A stretch of DNA of 10,000 nucleotides from positions 1 through 10,000 of the forward strand of contig VSJD01000284.1 in the NCBI GenBank assembly GCA_008636095.1, given 5' to 3'. This DNA is from Kiritimatiellota bacterium (lineage in GTDB: Bacteria > Verrucomicrobiota > Kiritimatiellia > JAAZAB01). The notes beneath the pieces were generated by a model, which saw only the letters and a list, made by a program, of their open reading frames with translations, made no database searches and was not told where the DNA came from. This document shows, piece after piece, positions 1 to 6,121 of the stretch. Every line of letters begins with the position of its first letter. Position 1 is the stretch's first letter. A program made the position numbers and the translations under genes.

Positions 1-30
1 TTAGGTCTTGCCCAAATCAACCAGTGCAGG

Positions 31-810
31 CTAAGCCTGAAATTCATAATGCAACAGGCTCAACCCGTAAAGCGCGGCGGTTTCCACCCGGAACACGGCA
101 TTGCCGAAACTGACGAGGTGTGCGCCCGCGTCCCGAAGCGCCGTGGTTTCCTTCTCCGTCAGGTCGCCTTCCGGGCCGATGATCAGCGCGATGCTCCTCG
201 CCGCATGCACGCTTGCTTTTGTCACGGTCTCACGAAACGCTCGGGCACCCGCATGGAGCGAGCCCACTAAACACAGATCGAAACGCGCCAGGTCTGCTGT
301 GATCTCCGGCAGGGAACGCACCGGAAGCACGCTTGGCATCCAGGCAACGCCGCATTGCCGGGTGGCCTCCTGCGCAATTTTTTGCCAGCGGCCGCGGCGC
401 TGTTCGGCCGCGCCGGCTGACTGGCCATCGCCGGTGGACCGGCCATCGCCGGTAGAGAGCCGGATAATGACCCGTTCGGTGATCAGCGGCTGAATGGCCT
501 GTGCGCCCAATTCCACGGCTTTCTGAATGATCCCGTCCATCAGCGCGTGTTTGGGAATCGCCTGGATAAGGGTCACGGTCACAGCCGGCAATGGCGTCAT
601 ATGTCGCGTAGCGGGCAGGATTCGGACCAGCGCCCGTTTCTGCCGCACGGCGATGAAGGTCGCCTGCGCGGTATGACCCTGGCCGGTGAAAAGGCCCACC
701 TGCTCGCCGGCTCGAACGCGTAACACCTGGACCAGGTGATGCGATTCGTCCGGCGCCAGCTCGATCTCATCCGCGGCCCATTGGGAAGCATCAATCAGAC
801 AGCGCATCAC
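31..810 (-). CDS. rsmE: 16S rRNA (uracil-1498-N3)-methyltransferase RsmE
   Basis: SPOUT-class methyltransferase that N3-methylates U1498 of 16S rRNA in the 30S subunit, using S-adenosylmethionine. The 259-residue product is slightly longer than the usual ~245. The N-terminal PUA-like part has the family pattern HHLVQVLRV (residues 24-32). The C-terminal SPOUT knot shows [11 protein letters not shown] (211-221) and [16 protein letters not shown] (235-250), matching the family's GPEGG and LG-x-R-x-LR-x-ETA signatures. The gene begins GTGATG: the TGA stop of dnaJ lies inside these bases, so initiation at GTG (810) or at ATG (807) would be coupled to dnaJ translation. Residues 119-137 ([12 protein letters not shown] and following) are an extra loop made by an 18-bp tandem duplication. 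The stop is TAG at 31-33. Identity is confident from the motifs; only the exact start is open. Confidence 0.93.
   Translation of the reverse strand: MMRCLIDASQWAADEIELAPDESHHLVQVLRVRAGEQVGLFTGQGHTAQATFIAVRQKRALVRILPATRHMTPLPAVTVTLIQAIPKHALMDGIIQKAVELGAQAIQPLITERVIIRLSTGDGRSTGDGQSAGAAEQRRGRWQKIAQEATRQCGVAWMPSVLPVRSLPEITADLARFDLCLVGSLHAGARAFRETVTKASVHAARSIALIIGPEGDLTEKETTALRDAGAHLVSFGNAVFRVETAALYGLSLLHYEFQA
423..458. repeat. 18-bp in-frame tandem duplication inside rsmE
   Basis: Two adjacent 18-bp units, 423-440 and 441-458, share the same first 13 bases (ggccatcgccggt) and then diverge. Because the unit is a multiple of three, the reading frame is kept and gives the peptide repeat [12 protein letters not shown] in a loop between TERVIIRL and RWQKIA of RsmE, outside the motifs of the methyltransferase fold. 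Confidence 0.75.
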
Positions 811-1991
811 TTCTCCGCCTGTTTGCGGCGCTCCATAAATACCTCGGCATGCTTTTTAAACTGGTTGCGCTCCGGATACTGGTCGGCCGCGCAGGTATCC
901 ATGAATTCCTTCAGCTTGCGTTTCTGCGCACCGGAAAGGTTCTTGGGAACTTCGACGACGACGCGCACATGCAAGTCGCCGGGACCTTCGCCCCCGAGAC
1001 CCGGCACCCCCTTGGCATGCAGGCGAAACAGCTTCCCGTTTTCCGTGCCGGGCGCCAGCTTGAGGTTGGCCCAGCCCTCAATGGTCGGCGCCTGCATCTC
1101 GCCGCCGAGCAGGGCCAGGTCCAGGGGCACGGGCACTTCGCAAAACAGGTCGTTGCCTTCACGCTGGAACAGGCTGTGCGGCCGAACGTGCAACATGACG
1201 TAGAGGTCGCCCGCCGGAGCGCCCCGCGCACCGCCTTCGCCACGACCCGCAAGGCGCAGGCGCGAACCGGTTTCCACGCCCGGCGGAATTTTAAGCGTCA
1301 ACTGCTTGCGATTCTTGACCAGTCCCGTGCCGCGACAGGCCCGACAGGGATGCGTAATGATTTCGCCGCGGCCGCCGCAGGATGGACAATCCTGCTGGAC
1401 GTGGAAAAAGCCGCTCGACGTGACAACAACCCCGTGACCGTTGCAATGCCGGCAGGTTTCTTTCTTATGCCCCGGCTCCGATCCCGTTCCGTTGCACGTG
1501 GGACAAGCTTCCGAAACGGGCAGGGTAATTTCGTGCTCGGCGCCAAAGACCGAATCCTCAAAATCAATTTCCAGATCGAAGCGCAGGTCCGCCCCGCGTG
1601 CGGCCCGCGACCCATCCGCCGCACCCCGCCGCCCCCCGGCACGCCCGAAAAATTCCTCGAACATACCGCCGGCCCCGCCGAACAGGTCGCCGAAAATATC
1701 ATGCAGATCGGCGCCGTGCGTAAAGTCGCGGGAGAAATCGAATCCACCCGGCCCGAACGAGGACTTCAAGCCGGCATGGCCGAACTGGTCATATTGCCGC
1801 CGTTTTTGGGAATCGTTGAGCACCTCGTAGGCCTCGGAGAGTTCCTTGAACTTCTCCTCGGCGGCCTTGTTGCCGGAATTGCGATCCGGGTGATGCTGAA
1901 GGGCCAGCTTACGATAGGCCTTCTTGATTTCATCCTCGCTGGCGTTGCGGGACACATTTAACACTTCATAGTAATCGCGTTTGGTTGCCAC
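807..1991 (-). CDS. dnaJ: Molecular chaperone DnaJ (Hsp40)
   Basis: Co-chaperone that delivers unfolded protein to DnaK and stimulates its ATPase in the cytoplasm. The 394-residue product has the full type-I layout. The J-domain spans residues 1-70 with the essential HPD at 34-36. A Gly/Phe-rich linker follows at about 74-134. Four zinc-finger motifs begin at C163 (CPTCNGTG), C180 (CRHCNGHG), C202 (CPSCGGRG) and C216 (CRACRGTG). The two beta-barrel substrate-binding domains and a C-terminal dimerisation tail follow. The start is GTG at 1991, giving [11 protein letters not shown], with AAGGA six bases upstream; this matches the normal N-terminus of the family. The stop overlaps the start of rsmE. 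grpE lies 296 bp upstream on the same strand, separated by a large inverted repeat. dnaK is not in the window. No CIRCE operator is visible upstream. Confidence 0.97.
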   Translation of the reverse strand: MATKRDYYEVLNVSRNASEDEIKKAYRKLALQHHPDRNSGNKAAEEKFKELSEAYEVLNDSQKRRQYDQFGHAGLKSSFGPGGFDFSRDFTHGADLHDIFGDLFGGAGGMFEEFFGRAGGRRGAADGSRAARGADLRFDLEIDFEDSVFGAEHEITLPVSEACPTCNGTGSEPGHKKETCRHCNGHGVVVTSSGFFHVQQDCPSCGGRGEIITHPCRACRGTGLVKNRKQLTLKIPPGVETGSRLRLAGRGEGGARGAPAGDLYVMLHVRPHSLFQREGNDLFCEVPVPLDLALLGGEMQAPTIEGWANLKLAPGTENGKLFRLHAKGVPGLGGEGPGDLHVRVVVEVPKNLSGAQKRKLKEFMDTCAADQYPERNQFKKHAEVFMERRKQAEK

Positions 1992-2008
1992 TTTATATCC
2001 TTGCTTAA

Positions 2009-2025
2009 TGCGGGCTTTGCCCGCA
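2009..2025. repeat. Small perfect hairpin upstream of dnaJ
   Basis: The sequence tgcgggctttgcccgca folds into a 7-bp stem with a TTT loop. It lies just upstream of the dnaJ ribosome binding site on the minus strand. It could modulate dnaJ translation or simply be part of the repeat-rich spacer. No T-run follows it, so it is not a good intrinsic terminator. Confidence 0.5.
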
Positions 2026-2040
2026 ACCTAAAGAAAGTCT

Positions 2041-2219
2041 CACCACGGAGACATGGAGGCACAGAGAGACTTCTCCTCACGTGTTCTCTTCCGACCAATC
2101 GTTGCGTGCATTTTGCGCAGGGCGTTGCGCCCTACGTAAAATGCACGCAACACTCTGTGTGGAGCGGAAAGGAGATCAAGGAGACTCACGCTCCGTGCCT
2201 CCGTGTCTGTGGTGAATCC
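2041..2219. repeat. Large nested inverted repeat in the grpE-dnaJ spacer
   Basis: The 296-bp stretch between grpE and dnaJ holds no gene but an elaborate imperfect palindrome. Its outer arms are about 35 bp each (2041-2076 and 2185-2219), purine-rich on one strand with repeated GGAG steps at roughly 8-bp spacing. Inside is a perfect 14-bp inverted pair, gttgcgtgcatttt (2101-2114) and its complement (2138-2151). Nested within that is agggcg-ttg-cgccct (2119-2133). Short open frames across it on both strands only mirror the repeat. The structure looks like an interspersed non-coding element with cruciform potential. In the mRNA it would form a strong structure between grpE and dnaJ and could affect their relative expression. 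Confidence 0.85.
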
Positions 2220-2287
2220 CCTCTTGTTTTTTATCGCGGTTCCCAATGTTTAAGGGCTTAATTATTCAGGCATAAATCAGACTGTCT

Positions 2288-3019
2288 TCATTCTTCATTC
2301 TGCATTTTGCATTCTGCATTCTCTTCCGGCGGCGGCCCACTGGACACGATGACTTGCGCCGGACGGAGCAGTTTGTTCCGGAGCATATACCCGCGACGGA
2401 CCAAATCCAATACGGTCCCTTCCGGTTCGGTCGCGGACGGCAGGGCATTGACCGCCTCAAACCGGTTCGGATCAAAGACCTGGTTTTCGGTCTCAATGGG
2501 ACTCAGCCCGAATTTAATCAGCACAACCATGAGCTGGTCAAAAATCATGGCCAAGCCTTCCCGGAAGGCCGGGTCCGCCTGGTGTGCGGAAGCCGCCTGG
2601 ATACCAAGTTGCAGGTGGTCGAGCACTGGCAGGAGTTCCAGTATTAGAGCCTGGTTGGCACTGTCGAATAACTCGTTTTTCTCGCGCAGGGTCCGCTTGC
2701 GGAAATTGTCGAAATCGGCCTGGAGCCGCAAAAAACGATCCTGGAGTTGCGTCAGTTCTTTGACCTGGTCGGCGGGCCCGGCCGGCGCCGGTGAAGCAGG
2801 CTGTCGCCCACCTGCTATGTTATGCGTAGCATTGCGGACAGGTCCGTCTTCCGTCTGCCGTCTTCCGTCTTCTCCGGTCTGTCGTCCATCGTCCGTCGTC
2901 CCGCCTTCGCCCAAGGGGCCTCCACCGTCGCTAAAGCTATGGTGGACAGGTCGGTGGGCAGGCTGTCTTCCGCCATCCGCGCTCTCATGGATGTTATGTT
3001 TTTCTTTGTTCTTGCTCAT
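2288..3019 (-). CDS. grpE: Nucleotide exchange factor GrpE with repeat-derived terminal extensions
   Basis: Cytoplasmic co-chaperone that releases ADP from DnaK and resets the DnaK-DnaJ cycle. The 243-residue product is longer than the usual ~190. The conserved core begins near residue 84: a long coiled-coil helix (QLQDRFLRLQADFDNFRKRT, 91-110), then the beta-domain signature FDPNRFEAVNALPS (182-195) and VLDLVRRGYMLRNKLLRP (203-220). Residues 1-80 are low-complexity, rich in G, D, R, H and P, and are encoded by repeats. HNI plus GGRQPA occurs twice (about residues 8-21 and 66-75), and 2844-2901 contributes a heptamer-repeat segment. The last ~11 residues are encoded by another heptamer repeat. 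The ATG at 3019 is the only plausible start I can find, with no clear Shine-Dalgarno. The order grpE-dnaJ-rsmE on one strand supports the call. Confidence 0.95.
   Translation of the reverse strand: MSKNKEKHNIHESADGGRQPAHRPVHHSFSDGGGPLGEGGTTDDGRQTGEDGRRQTEDGPVRNATHNIAGGRQPASPAPAGPADQVKELTQLQDRFLRLQADFDNFRKRTLREKNELFDSANQALILELLPVLDHLQLGIQAASAHQADPAFREGLAMIFDQLMVVLIKFGLSPIETENQVFDPNRFEAVNALPSATEPEGTVLDLVRRGYMLRNKLLRPAQVIVSSGPPPEENAECKMQNEE
2289..2323. repeat. Heptamer tandem repeat forming the 3' end of grpE
   Basis: Five consecutive 7-bp units of the form catt-c/t-t-g/t/c (cattctt, cattctg, cattttg, cattctg, cattctc) run from 2289 to 2323. They encode the C-terminal tail and overlap the stop codon of grpE. 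A second array of the same unit in the same orientation lies at 3077-3104, on the other side of grpE. Confidence 0.85.
2844..2901. repeat. Heptamer tandem repeats inside the grpE N-terminal region
   Basis: Four units of ccgtct-t/g occupy 2844-2871 (ccgtctt, ccgtctg, ccgtctt, ccgtctt). After a short irregular stretch come three units of g/a-tcgtcc at 2881-2901. Read on the minus strand they give the GrpE segment rich in D, G, R, Q and T (about residues 41-59). The 7-bp unit is the same length as in the catt arrays, but the sequence differs. Confidence 0.8.
2897..2967. repeat. Dispersed hairpin element, copy 1 (within grpE)
   Basis: Bases 2897-2919 match 4682-4704 at 22 of 23 positions (cgtcccgccttcgcccaa, a/g, gggc). 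This is followed by a second hairpin-like unit with arms ccacc (2922-2926) and ggtgg (2941-2945) around gct-aaa-gct, and then by two gg-acagg / gg-gcagg ends. The element lies wholly inside the coding sequence of the GrpE N-terminal extension and keeps the frame open. Confidence 0.75.
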
Positions 3020-3031
3020 AACTGTTCTTAT

Positions 3032-3049
3032 GGAAAAATTAATTTTTCC
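3032..3049. promoter_or_regulatory. Perfect 18-bp AT-rich palindrome upstream of grpE
   Basis: The sequence ggaaaaattaatttttcc is its own reverse complement and sits 12 bp before the grpE start codon. It could be a protein-binding site or a hairpin in the transcript. A related string, ttaattttt, also abuts the start codon of the upstream PP2C gene (4635-4643). The regulatory role is inferred from symmetry and position only. Confidence 0.4.
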
Positions 3050-3076
3050 TGTTTTCTAATCTGAATCCGGTTTCTG

Positions 3077-3104
3077 CATTCTACATTCTACATTCTGCAT
3101 TTTT
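3077..3104. repeat. Heptamer tandem repeat between PP2C gene and grpE
   Basis: Four 7-bp units (cattcta, cattcta, cattctg, cattttt), preceded by a partial unit, run up to the stop codon of the PP2C gene. They have the same unit and orientation as the array at 2289-2323, so grpE is bracketed by two direct arrays about 0.8 kb apart. Confidence 0.85.
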
Positions 3105-4634
3105 TCACAATCGGTTTCCAACGACCAATGTCATGTCGTCGTATTGTGCCACATCTCCGGCAAATGCCAATAGTTCTTGTCGCACGCGCGCGACGATGGC
3201 CGCAGCGCCTCCGGCCTTTGGCGGGACAGGTCCGGCGCTTGCCCTGAAGTATGCGCTTTGCTTTCCGCCGAAGGCGGATCCGCGTATGGCGGAAACTTCA
3301 GGGCTTGCCGCGCTTTCAACGCGGGCGCCAGCCAGGACCGCGCGCTGGAGATTGGCCAGCCCCCATTCCTTGTGCTCCGCGTTCATGGCCTCGGTGACGC
3401 CATCCGTGAACAGAACCCACAGATCTCCCGGCTGGAGCCTGACGGTGGCTTCCTGGAGACGACGGTCGAACATGTCGGCATCCACCAGGCCGATGGCGAC
3501 ACCGGCGGCTTCCACGGGAACAGCCTGGCCACCGGTAGAAATCAGGAGCGGGCGAGGATGCCCGGCGCACGCCAGGATGATTTCTGCCGTCCGGGTGTTC
3601 AGGATGCAATAGAGCATACTGATGAACATGTCCTCGTGGATGTCACCGATGATAATGCGATTGATGGCTTTGAGAACGGTCCCCGGGCTCAGACACCCGG
3701 GGGCGTGAGCCCGGAATACACTGCGGCAGATGGACATCAGAATGGCGCCCGTGACTCCCTTGCCGGACACGTCGGCAATGGTCAGGCCAATATGCTCGTC
3801 GTCAATGGCGACAAAATCGTAGAAATCGCCGCCGATCTCGCGGGCCGGCATGCTGAACGCCGCGATCTCCAAGCCTGGCGCCTGGGGAATCTTCGTCGGC
3901 AATAGCGCCATTTGAATCCGGCGGGCCACGCGCAGGTCGTCGTCGAGTACCCGTTTCTTGTCCAGCTCTTCGTTGAACTTGGCATAGTAGATCGTGACGG
4001 ACGCCTGGTCGGCCAGCGCCTGCAGGAGATTAAGGTCCGCCTGGATAAAAGGCGCATCGTCTATCCGGTTCACGACCACGAGAACACCAAGCACGGTGTT
4101 TTGAAAACGCATCGGCACCAGCAGGATGGATTGGATCTGGAGGAATTCGCTCCGGAAGCGGGGCACGCGCGGATCGCGCTCGGCGTCTTCGATCAACAGG
4201 GGAACACCCTGGGCGGCGACCTTGCCAACAAGGCCTTCACCCGCGCGGGCTGACTGGTCCCGGGCCATCGTTTCCACGCATTGGAAAAAACCATCGCCTG
4301 GTTCCGGTTCGTTGTCCGCGCCGCCGGCAATGGGCGGGAACAGTCCTGACACGGCCCGGACACGCAAGGTATCGCCATCGGGTTCGCGGAAATAGATGGC
4401 ACCCGCGCGCGCCTTGGCGGTCTGCTGGGCATAAAACAGCACCCGCTTCAGCAAATAATCGGTCTGGGGAATGCCATTGGTGGACTCGGCAAAGGCTTCG
4501 CTGACGTCATGGACAAAATTAAAGATGATCTCTTTTTCCTGGAGCAGGGCATCACGTTCCTTGCGAGTGCGCCGCAGATAAAAGAACACGGCCAGGGCCG
4601 CGATGGTTATAATGGTCCAATAGATCCAGCTCAT
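3105..4634 (-). CDS. Membrane-anchored GAF and PP2C (SpoIIE/RsbU-type) serine phosphatase
   Basis: Mn/Mg-dependent phosphatase expected to dephosphorylate a STAS-domain anti-sigma antagonist, most likely the one encoded just upstream (4796-5320). Residues 3-20 are a single membrane segment followed by RRTRK, so the rest should be cytoplasmic. A GAF sensor domain covers about 40-220. A linker helix with RVARRIQMALLP (236-247) is typical of this family. The phosphatase domain shows GGDFYDF (268-274), ADVSGKGVTGAIL (287-299), CAGHPRPLL (356-364), LFTDGVTEAMN (408-418) and QYDDMTLVV (497-505). The metal-binding aspartates (about D270, D288, D411, D499/D500) are all present, so it should be active. 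Residues ~442-477 are a palindromic insertion not expected in the fold. The start ATG at 4634 has only a weak ribosome site. The signal sensed by the GAF domain is unknown. Confidence 0.92.
   Translation of the reverse strand: MSWIYWTIITIAALAVFFYLRRTRKERDALLQEKEIIFNFVHDVSEAFAESTNGIPQTDYLLKRVLFYAQQTAKARAGAIYFREPDGDTLRVRAVSGLFPPIAGGADNEPEPGDGFFQCVETMARDQSARAGEGLVGKVAAQGVPLLIEDAERDPRVPRFRSEFLQIQSILLVPMRFQNTVLGVLVVVNRIDDAPFIQADLNLLQALADQASVTIYYAKFNEELDKKRVLDDDLRVARRIQMALLPTKIPQAPGLEIAAFSMPAREIGGDFYDFVAIDDEHIGLTIADVSGKGVTGAILMSICRSVFRAHAPGCLSPGTVLKAINRIIIGDIHEDMFISMLYCILNTRTAEIILACAGHPRPLLISTGGQAVPVEAAGVAIGLVDADMFDRRLQEATVRLQPGDLWVLFTDGVTEAMNAEHKEWGLANLQRAVLAGARVESAASPEVSAIRGSAFGGKQSAYFRASAGPVPPKAGGAAAIVARVRQELLAFAGDVAQYDDMTLVVGNRL
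3206..3303. repeat. Palindromic in-frame insertion in the PP2C gene
   Basis: This stretch contains nested inverted pairs: ccctgaagt (3242-3250) with acttcaggg (3295-3303), tttccgcc (3262-3269) with ggcggaaa (3288-3295), and ccgcc-gaa-ggcgg (3265-3277). Upstream, 3206-3231 (cctccggcctttggcggg, acagg) resembles the hairpin element at 2897 and 4682, more loosely. It encodes residues ~444-477 of the phosphatase, a Gly/Ser/Ala/Pro-rich loop between two conserved helices, with no frame disruption. Confidence 0.75.
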
Positions 4635-4681
4635 AAAAATTAATCCGGAATGTGAGCGTTATCTCTGCTTGCTTGATCCGC

Positions 4682-4755
4682 CGTCCCGCCTTCGCCCAAA
4701 GGGCTACGGCGGGCAGGCCGTCGCTTGCCCTCCGAAGCGCTCTGGCGAAGGAGGG
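4682..4755. repeat. Dispersed hairpin element, copy 2 (between STAS and PP2C genes)
   Basis: Arms cccgcc (4685-4690) and ggcggg (4708-4713) enclose gccc-aaa-gggc (4694-4704), giving a strong hairpin. The core 4682-4704 is nearly identical to 2897-2919. A second hairpin unit follows with ccctcc (4728-4733) and ggaggg (4750-4755), with cttcgcc/ggcgaag-type inner pairing. It fills most of the 161-bp spacer between the STAS gene and the PP2C gene. Confidence 0.8.
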
Positions 4756-4764
4756 TCCGCCGTT

Positions 4765-4786
4765 CCCGACCATCCAAGAGGTCGGG
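4765..4786 (-). terminator. Hairpin just after the STAS gene, possible weak terminator
   Basis: A perfect 7-bp stem, cccgacc/ggtcggg, with an 8-base loop lies 9 bp downstream of the STAS stop codon on the minus strand. No T-run follows, so it may instead protect the mRNA 3' end or reduce read-through into the phosphatase gene. Confidence 0.35.
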
Positions 4787-4795
4787 ATCGTCCGA

Positions 4796-5320
4796 TCACA
4801 CGTCCTCCCTCAGATACGTCAGAACGTCCTTGAATCGGAGCTGATTTTCGGCCGAGACTGCGGCCAGGGTTGTATGCGCTTCCAGCATCACGTGCTGGGT
4901 GGTTTGCAGGTCGGCAGACGCCGTGGCGATCGGGCTCAGGGCCCGCGCGGTGAGCGGCGGTTCCACCAACGGCTCCGGTACCGCGCCCAGCCGGCGGCAT
5001 TCCATTAACTGGTCTAATCCCAGGGTTCTCAGGATCTCGAATAGTTTATCCGATACATTCAACATGAGCATCTTGCCGCCGGTTTGCCGGGCCAGGCGCG
5101 TGGCCATGCCGGCCAGGACACCCATAAACGTGCTGTCCATGCCTTCGCAGGCCGAGACATCCAACACCATCCGGGTACAGCCATCTTCGATGGCCAGCGT
5201 GCCGAACTGCTTGAGGATCGGGCCAACTTTAAAGGTGGCCCGACCCAGCACGCGCAGGTAAGCGGTCACACCTTGCCGGGCAACTTCAAGCACATGGTCA
5301 GTGGACTGGGTTTCGTTCAT
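4796..5320 (-). CDS. STAS-domain anti-sigma-factor antagonist with C-terminal extension
   Basis: Predicted partner-switch protein. In the RsbV/SpoIIAA family the unphosphorylated form binds an anti-sigma kinase and frees its sigma factor, and a PP2C phosphatase resets it. The STAS domain covers about residues 8-112. The phosphorylation loop is EGMDSTFMGVLAGMA (59-73), with S63 (and neighbouring T64) in the DST position of the phosphoserine in RsbV; F65 replaces the usual glycine. GGKMLMLNVSDKLFEILRTLGLDQLM (81-106) is the usual C-terminal half. After that come about 60 residues, partly helical (including MLEAHTTLAAVSAENQLRFKD), absent from minimal ~110-residue antagonists. The start codon overlaps the rsmI stop as ATGA with no Shine-Dalgarno, pointing to translational coupling. 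The PP2C phosphatase 161 bp downstream is the likely partner. No RsbW-like kinase is visible. Confidence 0.88.
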   Translation of the reverse strand: MNETQSTDHVLEVARQGVTAYLRVLGRATFKVGPILKQFGTLAIEDGCTRMVLDVSACEGMDSTFMGVLAGMATRLARQTGGKMLMLNVSDKLFEILRTLGLDQLMECRRLGAVPEPLVEPPLTARALSPIATASADLQTTQHVMLEAHTTLAAVSAENQLRFKDVLTYLREDV

Positions 5321-6075
5321 GGCGGATCGAGCTTTTGGGAAGGTTCGGTTTCACGTTTTGGCCGGCCTGCCGGAGCTAACACCATTACGATTTCGCCTCG
5401 CACGGCGCGCGCAACATTCCCCGTGTGGCGCTCCGTCAGCCGCCGGTAAATATCGGCCACGGTGCCCCAAAGACATTCTTCATGGAGCTTGGTCAGTTCC
5501 CGGGCCAGGAACAGGTTCCGTTCCGGCAGGAGGGCGTTCAGATCGGCCAGCACCTTCAGACACCGGTAAGGCGATTCCAGTATGACCACCGGAACAGGTT
5601 CATCGCGCAATTGTTCCATCCGTTTTTTGCGGGCGCCTTCCTTGCGCGGCAAAAAGCCCTCGCAGTGAAACCCGCCGGTAACAAACCCGCAAAGCGCCAT
5701 GGCGGCCGTGACGGACGAAGGGCCCGGAATGACCGTAACGGGCAACCCCGCTTTCCGGCAGGCGGCCACAACGCGCGCACCGGGGTCCGAAACCCCCGGC
5801 ATCCCCGCATTGGTTACCAGGGCCACCATCTGGCCGGCCTGGACGCGTTCCATCGCAACGGGGCCCCGGGACGCCTCGTTAAACTGATGACAACTGATCA
5901 GCGCCGCGCGGATCTGGTAGCGATCAAGCAGAATCCGCGTGTGGCGGGTGTCTTCGGCCAGGATAATGTTCGCCCCACGCAGGGTTTCCAGGGCGCGGGC
6001 ACTGATATCCTCCAGGTTACCGATCGGTGTGCCAACAATATAAAGTCCCGGCTTCATAGAATTAGTGCAAGTCAT
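5317..6075 (-). CDS. rsmI: 16S rRNA (cytidine-1402-2'-O)-methyltransferase RsmI
   Basis: Tetrapyrrole-methylase-fold enzyme that 2'-O-methylates C1402 in the decoding centre of 16S rRNA using S-adenosylmethionine. The 252-residue product has the expected motifs: LYIVGTPIGNLEDIS (11-25), AEDTRHT (40-46), VTNAGMPGVSDPGA (87-100, usually SDAGTPLISDPG), VIPGPSS (115-121), FLPRK (141-145), RELTKLHEE (192-200) and RGEIVMVL (226-233). The ATG at 6075 has AAGGAA about 13 bases upstream. A second ATG at 6057 fits the family N-terminus (MKPGLYIVGTPIGN) but has no ribosome site. A candidate promoter lies directly upstream, so rsmI may head the minus-strand cluster. The stop overlaps the STAS gene start by four bases. 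Confidence 0.94.
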   Translation of the reverse strand: MTCTNSMKPGLYIVGTPIGNLEDISARALETLRGANIILAEDTRHTRILLDRYQIRAALISCHQFNEASRGPVAMERVQAGQMVALVTNAGMPGVSDPGARVVAACRKAGLPVTVIPGPSSVTAAMALCGFVTGGFHCEGFLPRKEGARKKRMEQLRDEPVPVVILESPYRCLKVLADLNALLPERNLFLARELTKLHEECLWGTVADIYRRLTERHTGNVARAVRGEIVMVLAPAGRPKRETEPSQKLDPP

Positions 6076-6092
6076 GGTTGCACAGATATTCC

Positions 6093-6121
6093 TTCATACC
6101 GGTAAACCCTTCATTTGACAA
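6093..6121 (-). promoter_or_regulatory. Candidate sigma-70-type promoter for the rsmI cluster
   Basis: On the minus strand, TTGTCA (6121-6116) is followed after exactly 17 bp by TATGAA (6098-6093). That is 5/6 and 4/6 to the consensus. Transcription would begin near 6086, just before the ATG at 6075. The AAGGAA that could serve as the ribosome site overlaps the -10 box, so either this promoter or the use of that ribosome site must be wrong, or initiation is at ATG 6057. Confidence 0.35.

Noticed and set aside
849..1961. A long open frame on the plus strand opposite dnaJ (370 codons)
   Set aside because: It is antisense to a clear dnaJ with all motifs, has no recognisable domains, and is the usual by-product of high third-position GC.
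2001..2261. Short open frames on both strands between grpE and dnaJ
   Set aside because: They consist of the inverted repeat itself and have no ribosome site or protein-like composition.
1992..2287. CIRCE or other HrcA-type heat-shock operator upstream of dnaJ
   Set aside because: I looked for TTAGCACTC-N9-GAGTGCTAA and did not find it; the inverted repeats here have unrelated sequence.
2289..3104. Repeat arrays as a CRISPR
   Set aside because: Units are 7 bp in direct tandem with no unique spacers, and no cas genes are near.
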